Below are positions 54,148 to 64,000 of a stretch of DNA of 64,000 nt, in pieces. The DNA comes from Pseudo-nitzschia pungens. Its lineage: Eukaryota > Bacillariophyta > Bacillariophyceae > Bacillariales > Bacillariaceae. The translations under genes and the position numbers were made by a program. Each line of letters begins with the position of its first letter. Within the stretch, counting starts at the first letter, position 1. The notes under the pieces were generated by a model. That model was given only the letters and a program-made list of their open reading frames with translations, was not told the origin of the DNA and made no database searches. The stretch is from positions 62,001 to 126,000 of the forward strand of contig CM074766.1 of NCBI GenBank assembly GCA_037355855.1, read 5' to 3'.

Positions 54148-56316
54148 GTTTTTTTCGGCAGTGGGGTCAAGGGAAAACGCGCAACTATATTTCGGATAAC
54201 AAGTATTGGATCGGGTCAGACTTTTCCAAATCCTCCAATCTGGTAAAACTCAGTTTCGTTTTGTAGCGTACCAGCAGCTGTTGCCGTGTACAACAATACT
54301 ATATTCCTTTGTATTCCTTCGGTTTGTTTGTAGAAGATTCTTGTGATGAGGGACAAGGTATTTACATATTCCGACGCCGTGTTGTAGACTGATGTGCCGG
54401 CCAAGACGGATCCGGCACGATACGGTATGCAAATTTTGTGAAGTGGGAAGCTGCGGGACCAGCAGTAAGGTACGGTAGGTAACGTAGAGTAAAAACGAAC
54501 GTTGTTGCGCGTCGGGTGAGATATCAAACTTTCACAAACCTCAACGCAGAATGGTGTTACAGACGTACCGTACAGTAAGGTTAGGACCTACTGTATTCGG
54601 GAATACGAAGTAAGGTTACATACCAAATCCCTAAGGAATGATCTCGAGTCCGTACGGTATGGGTGTCATTCTGTTCTTCATCCGTCTTTCGCTCTCTGAT
54701 AAGAAGTATTGTGCCAACACGGTAATATTGAATAGCAGTAAGATTGGAACTCATTATTGTTCTTTGTTATGATTGAGATTCATCGAGAAGCCTTTTGTTC
54801 CACAATTCTTCGTTGGGATAACGGTAACTACCGGTATGTGAAATTCAGACACATCATTTTGATGCACATGAATGATGGTCGCGTCTCGCTTTCAGCGTGA
54901 AGGGGTTTTGTGACAGCAGCTTGTTTCTTCGAATCCCAGAATCTTCTGTTGCGGTATGTCAACGTCCGTCAGAATGACACTTGATTTCGTAGCATGCCAT
55001 TATTATCTCTTTTTACTGCTACTACGAAGTACTAGTATTTCTTTTTGAAGCGGTACAAATTGACGATGTCATACGGATCAAGACAGACGTGGAAGCATTG
55101 CTTTTGGTCTGTTGCGTCCGACACATCCATCCTCCGACACGCATGGGAATACTAGTTGGGTGTCACCTCTCTACCAGTAGATGGCTCACATGTTCTGCAG
55201 TTCCCGAAAGGGACTCACTATTACCAACCACGTCCAACTTCACAACTTGTTGCATGTTGGTTGATCGACACGAACCAACATCTTCCATTACCACACGCTT
55301 CGGGTCCCGTCGCACGTTGCACATACCGTAACAAAGAATGCGATGTGACGCAACTCAACCAAACCAACGGTAGGCCACTGCTTGCCACAGGTCGCGATTC
55401 CATTACTGCCTCATTGGATCGATTTTTAACCGCTGAGGTACTTGTACCCGTATGTGGTGATATGTGGAGATCGTATCATGGAGGGCACGATGGATATGCA
55501 TTTGCCTCGAATACCATGTTGGGGTCGTTTCACATGATTTTCGAATGGATGGCAGAACAAAAATAATGCAATGCGGTATTTAAAGGATGATACCATCACG
55601 AACGTGGTGTTTCTTTTTTTCGAGAGTCACACACAATCCCCAACGCATCGGATTTGGAATCCACCAAGGATCACATCGAATCAATACCCATCCCCATGAT
55701 TCGTACAAATTCATTCGCAAACCCCGACGCATCGGCTTTTCAATCCACCAAGGATCGCATTGAATCACAATCCCTTTCCAAAAAACAGACAGCCATACAT
55801 CCTTATCTTGCCTCTGACAGTTCTATTGTGCCCGCTGTCGTTTGACTCAATCAAAGGCCCTAACGTCCACATGCAAACAAAGCACCTAACCGCATCACAT
55901 CATAATATCCTATCGGAACCAACCAAATTCGCTCCAAACTTCGTTGCGAGTGCAAGAAGTTGACTCCGACTCCGGTCGTTGTTCGGAAAGGAAGTCGACA
56001 ACCTTTTTCCTATTCTCCGTAAAAACAGACATTGGTTATATCCCGAAGTGTCAACCAAGAACAACGAGAGGCTGGCAGGGCCACAAATATCTCACCGATC
56101 TATTTCGTTGCGTTGCAAAGGCGGGAAGTTCACAAACACAAACCAACTCCGATCCAGGGGAAATTCCCAAACCGTGCCCTTTGGTTTTGGTTCAGTTGCG
56201 CCGTTGTTTTGCAAAAGTGGACGCAGATCACACAATTTTGATTGGAAAGGCCAACCAAAACCACGAAATCCACTCGATTTATTTCCTTTCGTTTCTGCTG
56301 GAAACCAACATCCACC
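54148..56316. other. intergenic with direct repeat
   Basis: No gene supported. ATACGAAGTAAGGTTAC at 54,604-54,620 fuses two of the dispersed words. Frames at 55,089-55,566 start at TTG or lack any domain. A degenerate direct repeat is listed separately. The final 350 bases are probably the leader of the next gene. Confidence 0.5.
55643..55775. repeat. degenerate direct repeat, period about 87 bp
   Basis: ACGCATCGGATTTGGAATCC and AACGCATCGGCTTTTCAATC-type copies are each followed by ACCAAGGATC(A/G)CAT(C/T)GAATCA. Two units; a minus-strand 62-codon frame across them reads the repeat twice (CDPWWI). Confidence 0.75.
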
Positions 56317-59103
56317 ATGACAATGAAGAAGAAGTCCATCCACTGTCGCTCGTCAATCGCGTCTCACGGCCTTCTCTGGTCTATGGTTGCTGCCGGAGCG
56401 CTGGGGCTGCTGCCCTGCGTGGCGAAAGCCGCCAGCGGGAACCGCGAACCGATGATCCGTCCAATGGAGGGATGGGAGGCCCTGGAAATCATTTCGGAGG
56501 GAGACAGCCCCACCGGGTGGGAGATCCCCGACGATATGGACGGGGTAGGAGCCTTTCTGGTGCCGGGACAAAGCGCCGCCGGGGATCTCCTGCGGGTGCA
56601 CGTGAACCACGAAGACAACGGCGAGGCCACCATCTCGGAGATCAATCTGAACAAGGGACGCTTGAAAGAGGCCATTTCGGACATTTTGGGATCCAAGGAT
56701 CGCGGGAAGAACGATGGCTACGACTTTGTGGAATCCGCGAGGGGTAGGTTTATTCTATTCTGGTCTGGTCTGATCTGGTTTGTTTGTTTGTTTGTTTGTT
56801 TGTTCTCTCGTTCGTTCGTTCGTTTGCTTGAGTGTGTGGACAAAATTTCGCTCAACCTCTCACTCCGTATCGCTCGACGCCTCTTTCTTTGTCCCGCGAT
56901 CTCTTCCTTTCTCTCTGCCTCCCAACATTCACATTGGATCCTGTAAACCACGGTAGTTGCCTACGATCGGTGGAGCTGGGACGGAGGAAGCTCCTGGAGA
57001 AACATCGACGCGGACATACGCGATGCCGAGGACGCGGGAGGCTTTTGCCGGTTCTGTTCCAGCCAGTACTATCCCGCGAATGCATTTGGAAAGGACAGGG
57101 GGTTTACGGACTCTGTCTACCTGACCGGAGAGGAATGCTGGGACGATGGGGGCCGCTTCTTTGCTCTCGATCTCCACGACAACTTTCGCGATTTGTACCA
57201 GGTTTCGGGGTTCACCGGATCCATGCCCCTGAGCAACGCCGGCGGCGATTCTACCGGATACGGCGGCATGCCGTTCGATTCGTGGGAAAACGCCGCTCTC
57301 ATCGACACGGGCGAAACCGACCACATTGCCCTCTTCTTATCGGCGGACGGCGGGAGCGAGACGCTGAGGTTGTACATCGGCAAGAAGTTTACGGCACCCG
57401 ACGGAAGCCCCGAGCAGTCCAACTTCCTGGCCCGCAACGGGCTGGCCTACGGACGGTGGTTCTACCTCGGAGGTGACATGGGGTGGGACGAAAACCCGTT
57501 GTGGATGACCACGAAACCGGGACGCTTCGTGACCGATTTCGACGACGCCTGGAGGGAACCCAAGTTCGAGGACATTGACACCGATCCGACCCGGCCCTTG
57601 CGGGCGGCTCTAGCTGTGAGCAACAGTGGCGTGTACATAGTGGACTTTCAGCTGGTCTTTGATGCCATCAGTGGCGGCTTTGTGCCGGGAGAATCGAGCT
57701 TTTCTGCCAGAATGGTTGCCGGGGACGACAACGACTCTTCCAAGCGCAATCCCGACAACGTGGACTGGACCAAGAACAATCTTATCTTCATGTACGTGTG
57801 TTGCTTTGCTTTGCTTTGCTTTGCTCTGCTCTGCTTCTAGAGTTGAATCGAATCCTTTTCGTATGTTTTGTTCTATGTTTGTTTATTGGTTCTCTCACAA
57901 CAAAATACTTCTGATGATTCGACATGTACGTGTTGCCATTGAACAAATGAATGGATGGGTGGACACTTTGTTTGCGTCGGTACATGATCAAACATAATGT
58001 GCACATTTCCTGTCCCAACCAATCCAATCCCATACCTACTCAGAAACAAGGACAACGATGAGGGCGGGGTCTGGTACATGAATCCGGACGGATCCAACAA
58101 GGTAAAGATCGGGGAAACTCGTGACGACGGCGAATCCACCGGGATTTTGGACGTATCGGAACTCCTGGACTATCCTCCGGCCTCGGCCATGATCACCACC
58201 AACCAGGGATCACCAAGCAGCATGACGCTGCTGCTCAATCCCGAACTCGGTTCCTTCTTGGCCAGCGCCCAATCCGTCACCCAACCCCCGGTACAAGCTC
58301 CGACGACCCCGCCGGTCCCAGCTCCCACCCAGGCCCCGGTTCCAGTGCCTACCCCGGTACCGGTGCCTCCTCCTCCGATCGTGGCCGACTACGACAGCAG
58401 TCAGACCTGCCCCGAGGGAGACGTCCAAGGCCTGTTCCAGGTCTACCAGGCGGAGGACGCCCTGCTGTATTCTGCGTGGATCAAGAGCAATTCGGAACAC
58501 TTTTGCGGCGACGGGTACGTCGATTTTGCTGACTTTACCGAGCCATACTTCGAGGGAAATTTCGACGCGGTTCCCGCCGAGGGCAAGTTCCCCGTCTTTG
58601 CCAGCAAGGACGGGATGCTTTCCACGAACAAGAACCGAAACCAAAACGACAACGGCAACAACTTCAATGGGATTGCCGTATCCCGTTCGAACCGGAACGA
58701 CCGGAAAGAGCGAGAGCAGGCGAAGGCCCCCGGATCACGCCGTGCCACGGTTGGCATCTCCTTTCACGTCGACATTGCCTTTGCCGGGATCTACAAGGTG
58801 TCCATTCGATACGCCAACGGCGGGGATCTCAACACGGACCGTCCCGGGCTGTTTCTGGTGGACGGAGAATTTGTGGAAGAGGACGGCGACAACAGCAGTG
58901 GCAGTGGCAGTGGTGGCACCCGCAACCCGGACTACACCTTTGGGTTTCTGGCCACGTACGGATGGAGCGTCTGGGCAGTCGAGAGCAAGATGGTGACCTT
59001 CGACACGATTGGGATCCACACCCTCGACCTAATCTGGACCGAAACCATGAACCGACCCAACCTTGACTGGTTATCGGTTGAGTTGCTGGGCAATCATCAA
59101 TGA
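56317..59103 (+). CDS. secreted DUF839/PhoX-like protein with C-terminal CBM6/35-like module
   Basis: Exons 56317-56743, 56957-57791 and 58044-59103 join across introns of 213 nt (GTAGGT..GGTAG, phase 1; VESAR-VAYDRWSW) and 252 nt (GTACGT..CTCAG, phase 2; NLIFI-NKDNDEGG), giving 773 residues. A signal peptide spans about 15-40 (GLLWSMVAAGALGLLPCVAKA). The first domain has the DUF839/PhoX pattern: DDMDGVGAFLVPG, LRVHVNHEDNGEATISE, FCRFCS, YLTGEECWDDGGRFFALDLH, SWENAALIDTG and LYIGKKF. PhoX enzymes are Ca/Fe-dependent secreted phosphatases; whether this one is active is unknown. A Pro/Thr/Val linker (VPAPTQAPVPVPTPVPVPPP) leads to a CBM6/35-like beta-sandwich: FQVYQAEDALLYSAW, GDGYVDFADFTEPYF, AGIYKVSIRYANGGD and NLDWLSVELLGN. 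The second intron starts with (GCTTT)n. Confidence 0.82.
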
Positions 59104-60252
59104 GGATGAGGATAAAGATGAAGACGATGACGATGACGGTAACGATGGTCAACAACAAGAAGAAGAAGACGCTTCCATGGGATGGAGAAACTTCCATGGC
59201 ATGGAGTCCGAACCGTGGTCGTCGTCGTCGTCCCCCATGAAAGGGACTTGTTCTCGTTCTGACTGGATTTGCCAATGGACGGACGGATGGACGGATGGAT
59301 GGATGGATAGCATGCCACCATCGGGTGCGTTCCGAATGTGTTGCAAGCAAATCGCAGAGCGAATGTCTGTCCACCCAAACGAAAGAAAGAAGAAGGAAAA
59401 AAAAAAAAAAAAAAAAAAAAAAAAACAAGCAACGTAAAACGATCGACGATTGTGCAATGGACCGTGGCCGGTCGAGTTAGTGATGGGTCATCGTCGATCG
59501 CAAAATCGCTGCCAGGCCAGTTGTTGCATACGTCCCAATTATTACAGCTTACATGCATGCATATAATCATACAGTAACAGTAAAACAATATCATAATAAT
59601 ACCCTAAGGAAGCAAACACCAATGGACGCTTCGTTTTCTGTGGCGACGGACATCCTTGGCTGTCTTCGCCTTGAGTATTCTACCTACAGAGTAAAGGAAT
59701 AGTAGTCCAATATTAGCGTCGTCTCTAAACTACCCATAACATAACCTGTCACTGTTGTATATACTTGTATGTTTTTCAAAACCAAACTACTTTCCCATAT
59801 AGTGATCGCGTACTTCAATCCATAAATCATTCACCCAAATATCTGTGCGCCGTCTTGGCAGGTGGATTGTGTCTCTTCCAGATGTTCTGTTCTGTTCTAA
59901 TGTGTTGCATTGCATTGCATTGCATTGTATTGTAATGTAATGTAGTGTGTCGTATTGTGTCTTGGGAATAAACAGACTTTCACACCCACCCGAACAGGTC
60001 GAAAGACTCCCCGACGGAGGCATTCCTTCATCCCCGATTGTAGCAATTCTTGCACCGCATCAAATGCTGCCAAGACTACGTTACAAAGTACTACAAAAAA
60101 TGTCCTATTTCTTCGGCAAAAATCCCCAGGAACGACAATCGATCAAGCTCACTCACTAACTCACTCCCCCACCCGCAAGAACTGCTCGTGTTTCTCGTTT
60201 CACATCGTGTACAGCACTGACTGTCGCGTTCTGTCGTGTCGTTTCGTATTGT
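59104..60252. other. spacer, probable 3' flank, nothing coding seen
   Basis: GATGAC/GATAAA and GGACGGATGGAT repeats follow the stop codon, then the A29 tract. A TTGCATTGCA run is at 59,903-59,940. Confidence 0.5.
59397..59425 (+). repeat. A29 tract
   Basis: An uninterrupted run of 29 adenines 294 nt after the stop of the DUF839/CBM gene, preceded by AAGAAAGAAGAAGG. It could be a homopolymer expansion or the tail of a retroposed 3' end. Confidence 0.85.
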
Positions 60253-61050
60253 TCACCGGCGAGCGCCGTCCTCGCGATGTTGGCTCGTATTGCTGAGAGT
60301 GCTCACGCTCCGGATTCGTCCCTCGAAATCCCTGGTCGGTGTCGATGTTGGTGTTTCTGCACCGTCGGTCGTTGCATTCCTAGTATTGTTATCATTGCTT
60401 GTTTTGCGGTGCGGACTAATGATCCGCGTTGCCGAACCAGCAGCAGCAGCCGCCGGACTCGCGGGGGGGCGTTGCACCGGAGATGCCGGGGGAGAATTCG
60501 CCAAAAATCGGCCCGAAACGAGACCATTGTCGATGTTGTTGCCAACGTTGTTGCCATTGCCATTTCTCCTTCCGTGTTCCTCCGCATCGGTTCGAATCCT
60601 CCCCCGGCGCAGCGACGTAGCGCGGTACTCGTCGACATCGTAGGCATGAGCGTGGTCGTAATCGATATCGTTCTCGGCTTCTTCTTCTTCGTCGTCGTCG
60701 TCGTGATCGTCGTCGCGGTGGTGATTCACAAAGAGACGCCTCGGTCGGAGGGAACGGCGGGCGCTTCCGCTGGTGCTTCCCCGCTCGTCTTCCAGGAGTC
60801 CCGGGATCCGACTCCGGCTCTTCTTTTGCTGGATGGGTGCCCCGGGGCATTCCCTCCGATTGTGAGGCCTGGGAGACACGCAGCCCGCGGGGGAAACAAT
60901 GGGCCAGGGGGGCAGCGGACGGGACATCGATGAGGAGGAAGACGAGGAGGAAGAAAGGAGCGGGGAAGGCGATGGTTGCCGTGGATGTGGCTGTGGCTGT
61001 GGCTGTTCTTGTCGCTGGTGTCCCGGGGATTGGGTTGGATCAATCACCAT
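60253..61050 (-). CDS. low-complexity hydrophilic protein, doubtful gene
   Basis: A 265-residue frame with a true ATG at 61050. Composition is Ser/Pro/Arg-rich at the N-terminus (PSPSPLLSSSSSSSSSMSRP), Asp/Glu-rich in the middle (RDDDHDDDDEEEEAENDIDY), then DEYRATSLRRGRIRTDAEEH and SPPASPVQRPPASPAA. It resembles a phosphorylatable disordered regulator (SPPASP, RSVSTLSNTS). No domain was recognised. A 218-codon plus-strand frame overlaps it but is Cys/Val-rich and looks like the shadow. It could be the last exon of a longer gene. Confidence 0.45.
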   Translation of the reverse strand: MVIDPTQSPGHQRQEQPQPQPHPRQPSPSPLLSSSSSSSSSMSRPLPPWPIVSPAGCVSPRPHNRRECPGAPIQQKKSRSRIPGLLEDERGSTSGSARRSLRPRRLFVNHHRDDDHDDDDEEEEAENDIDYDHAHAYDVDEYRATSLRRGRIRTDAEEHGRRNGNGNNVGNNIDNGLVSGRFLANSPPASPVQRPPASPAAAAAGSATRIISPHRKTSNDNNTRNATTDGAETPTSTPTRDFEGRIRSVSTLSNTSQHREDGARR

Positions 61051-63864
61051 GGTTCGATGAGGGATTTGAATCGGAAGAAATGGGTGGATGGATGGGTGGA
61101 CGGATGGGTGGATGGATAGACTGGGCTGATTCTACGAGTATGGGTAAGTACAACTTGACTTGGTCCCTTTTCTAAATACGGTGCCAGGATGGGGCTCTGC
61201 TGCCTACTTTTGCTACCGTTAATCTTGCTGTTCCTGCTATCAATCAATTACCGCAGCAGTCACGTCACGTCACAGTACGTTGTGTGTGGCGTCGCGTCGC
61301 GTCGCGTCGCGTCGCTTCACTTCACCTTCACTTCACCTCTCACGTGCGTGGTTCGTTGATCGATTTCGGTTTTGAAAAGGGTCGACCGGGCGTTGATCCA
61401 CGATTAGCAAAGCAAGCCCGTCCGGCATGCACACGAGTTGGTTCGAGTTTGTTTCTCGATACCAGTAAACGTAAGGTTACTCGTAGGGTAACTTACTCGT
61501 AAGTCTTACTCGTAGTGTTGAAGGAGGATCTCAATCTCACTCTCAAATGGATGCATTCTTGGATTCGTTCTTCGATAGTAGGCTTACCGTAAGGTTACCG
61601 GTAGGAAAGTAGCGTAAGTTGTAAATGCACATAATACAATATTACGAAGTATTTATTTGTTATTACTGTATTACGAAGTATTCTCACTATCGAAAGAACA
61701 CCGTGTATCGGAGGTTTTACTGTACCCGTTGACTGCGGGTAAGACCTTTTGATACAGAACAGACAGCAATAGATTGTGGCGAGTGCAAAAAGCAGATGCC
61801 CAACGCATACCTAAACGCGCTGGTGCGCCATAGAATCGGTTGCATGCTCGCCAAAATACAACGTCACACCGAATGGAAATCCAATCAAAAGTACACGTAC
61901 GTGTTGGAACTACAACTAAATTATGTGCAAGAGGAGGACGGAAGGGAAACGAAGCTTCAAAGAACGATCTCAGTATTCCACGTGGAGGTATGATGAGGGG
62001 AGTTGAGTGTCGACACGGTTCGTTTGGTATGTTCTCCCTTCCGCTGTCCCCCAATCATCATCTCATCTCAACAATCCATCAATTGCAAAACAATCATCAA
62101 TCATCTCATCAATCCAATCATCTTACGTAAAACCTTAAGGTTACCGTAATTACAATCATCTCAAGACAGATGAGTGAGTGAGTGAGTGAGTGAGTAAGTC
62201 CCGCATAAGGCTTACCTCTAGCTTGGTCGTTCCCGGTTGGTCCCGGTTCTCCGGCTCGTTCGAAATCTCACAAAAATGAAGGGGATGTAAACTTAAAAAA
62301 GATTACTTCGTACTCGTACTTCGTAATCTTACTTCTTATCCGGCAGTGGGAAGGAAAGATGACCAAAACAGGAAGAAACCCAAAATCCATCAATCCCACC
62401 ACCCTGCAAGTATTCGTACCCGCATTTGCAGATACCGTTACGATTACAACTACGCTATACGTATTTTTCCATTCGCATGCATCGAGTATACTTGTACGGC
62501 GACAATAGAAAGAATCATCCTCCTCATCGGAGTTTGTTGCTGAACGGTGCTGCTCTCAGCCCGATATGGGCGGGACGAAAAGAACCACCACCAACACCAC
62601 CAGCAACAGCAACAGCAACCATCCAGACAGCCTGCAGCGGCGGGAAAGGTCAGCAGCACCTGCAGCACCAGCACAGGCGAAGCAAGGAACAATCACCAGC
62701 ACCAGCAGCACCAGCACCAGCACAGGCGGCGGGGGAAGGAACAAGTACTACCATAATCGCCGGCGTGGGTGTTGCTGTCTCAAGGGATCACTGCCATTCA
62801 TTTTTAAGCTCAGATAGCAACCCAATTCGATGAAAACCCCGAGCAAGTACATGGTTACTTATTGGTTCGTAAACCATTTAACCCTTGTTTGTACCGTAGC
62901 CAGTTGTCCCAGCGCTACCGTAGTTTCCCGTATGGAAGACTGCGCTACGAGTAGAAAGTGATTGGAATTCGATGAATACGGTATTCAATCTCAAATAGAA
63001 GTAATCAAAATATGTACTGTTTCTGCAATTCTGTTTGGACGATGATGATTGAGATTGATTCGTTTTTTTGGCGCGAGACCAATCAAATCTCAAATGAAAT
63101 ATTCACTCCGATCGTCTCGCCGAATCGATTTCATAGCGACTTTCAAGGGGCCTAGCAATCGAAACAATGACACTTACGCTTGGTATGCATTGTTTTGATG
63201 AATCCTATCTAGTCAGTGTAAGGTACGTGTACTTATTTTCGGCGAATTTTCATTGATATTCCGTTGACATGACGGAATGTTCATTGATTTGATATTTTGT
63301 TTATTTTTTACATAACCCACCGTACCGGTATGAGACGCCATTTGAATTCTCGGGTCTAGCCATTCCATCGTCAAACACCCAACTTTGTCCAATTTAGTCG
63401 TACTGGTAGTGGAATTTAGTGGAATTTAGAATCAGGGCACCATTTTTGTTTGGAGTTTGATGTGTTCGGAGTAACCTTAAGGTTTCGTGGACTCCTGCAG
63501 TCATGCTCTCCCTCCTCCATCACTACAAGTTCGCTCTTGCTCCCTTTTCTATATATTCTGCATGTATGGCAATTCGTTTGCTTTCATGGGTTGATTGATT
63601 GATAATTGATTGATTGACTCCTTTTCTACGGATTGCTCGATTGCTTGCTTGCTTGATTGATTGACTCTTTTCATTTCTAATGGACTGATTGCATCATTCA
63701 TTCCCTTCGATTGATCGACCAAATCCCTTAACCTAGTAGTTGACCAGGGAACAAAAGAAAACAGCCAGAAGGCTTGTCGTAATAGATCGGCAGCATCGCA
63801 TCCTCACCCAGCCACTATACCCACAAAAGCGGTTCTCACCGATTCACTCCACAGTGCAAGCGCG
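61051..63864. other. intergenic, motif- and microsatellite-rich
   Basis: (CGTCG)n is at 61,288-61,313, (GAGT)n at 62,170-62,195, and CAGCAGCAC/CAGCAACAG repeats at 62,600-62,735. AACCTTAAGGTT palindromes are at 62,131 and 63,473, with TACGAAGTATT twice at 61,645-61,683. Frames of up to 135 codons are repeat-derived. Confidence 0.5.
62131..62142. repeat. palindrome AACCTTAAGGTT
   Basis: Self-complementary; the same core as at 9040-9051, 34547-34558 and 63473-63484. Confidence 0.9.
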
Positions 63865-64000
63865 ATGCCAAGACCCGGCGGAGGACTTCGTCGCAAGAGG
63901 GCATCTGCGTGCACCCACAGAAAAGATGTCACCACCGCCCTCCTGGCTTCCATCGCAACTACACGTACGATGACTCGGAAGAAAACTACCCACAACAAGA
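63865..64000 (+). CDS. possible 5' end of a basic protein, 3' partial
   Basis: The frame is open to the window end. From the ATG at 63865 it reads MPRPGGGLRRKRASACTHRK and then DVTTALLASIATTRTMTRKK. The basic, Ala/Thr-rich content would suit an organelle presequence or a disordered start. Only 45 codons are visible, and opposing frames of similar length exist. Confidence 0.25.
   Translation, partial: MPRPGGGLRRKRASACTHRKDVTTALLASIATTRTMTRKKTTHNK

Noticed and set aside
55156..55566. 136-codon plus-strand frame
   Set aside because: It starts at TTG, has no recognised domain, and alternative frames are of similar quality.
62426..62833. 135-codon plus-strand frame
   Set aside because: The middle is Gln/Pro/Ala/Thr from CAG/CAC repeats and the ends have no support.

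Overview
This is a eukaryotic nuclear window, most likely from a pennate diatom. The evidence is a PSxxPS-repeat protein, spliceosomal introns of 61 to 252 nt with GT..AG ends, homopolymeric Asn/Gln/Ser tracts inside otherwise conserved enzymes, secreted and type II membrane glycan enzymes, and long low-complexity spacers. The diatom assignment is inference from protein style, not from a marker gene. About 17 genes occupy roughly 45% of the sequence. Several apparent long frames begin at TTG or GTG, so starts here were moved to the first in-frame ATG.

Region by region. 0-1.7 kb: 3' part of a Lys-rich protein with an internal duplication. 5-7 kb: Golgi-type HPAT/SGT-like glycosyltransferase. 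7.3-8.5 kb: noncoding satellite-like arrays. 9.8-12.4 kb: LARGE/B4GAT1-like GT49 glycosyltransferase. 14.7-16.1 kb: Asn/Gln-rich protein of unknown function. 18.3-19.2 kb: GNAT acetyltransferase with a polyQ insert. 20.3-21.5 kb: PSxxPS-repeat gene broken by frameshifts. 21.8-23.6 kb: ADPRM-like metallophosphoesterase. 25-27.2 kb: three-exon SLC6-type Na+-coupled symporter. 29.9-31.3 kb: two-exon six-helix membrane protein of unknown function. 31.7-33.4 kb: decayed PIF/Harbinger transposon. 35-36 kb: FkbM-type methyltransferase. 39.2-40 kb: small acidic protein. 40.6-41.2 kb: a Stowaway-like MITE with matching ends and TA duplication. 42.2-43.2 kb: possible sulfotransferase-like type II protein. 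45-46.2 kb: COQ10 with a one-base frameshift in a 12-nt repeat. 47.9-48.8 kb: TspO/MBR-like protein. 49.9-51.5 and 52.8-54.1 kb: two-exon genes of unknown function. 56.3-59.1 kb: three-exon secreted DUF839/PhoX-like protein fused to a C-terminal CBM6/35-like module. 60.3-61.1 kb: low-complexity possible gene.

No operon-like or shared-pathway arrangement is seen. One loose theme is glycan chemistry in the secretory pathway: two glycosyltransferases, an FkbM methyltransferase, a sulfotransferase-like protein and a carbohydrate-binding secreted protein. Mitochondrial ubiquinone handling (COQ10), Na+-coupled solute uptake and nucleotide-sugar diphosphate hydrolysis (ADPRM) are also present.

The most striking unexplained signal is noncoding. 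A family of short palindromic words (GTAACCTTAC/GTAAGGTTAC, TACGAAGTA/TACTTCGTA and ACTAGT clusters) recurs dozens of times between genes and was not noticed inside the called coding regions.
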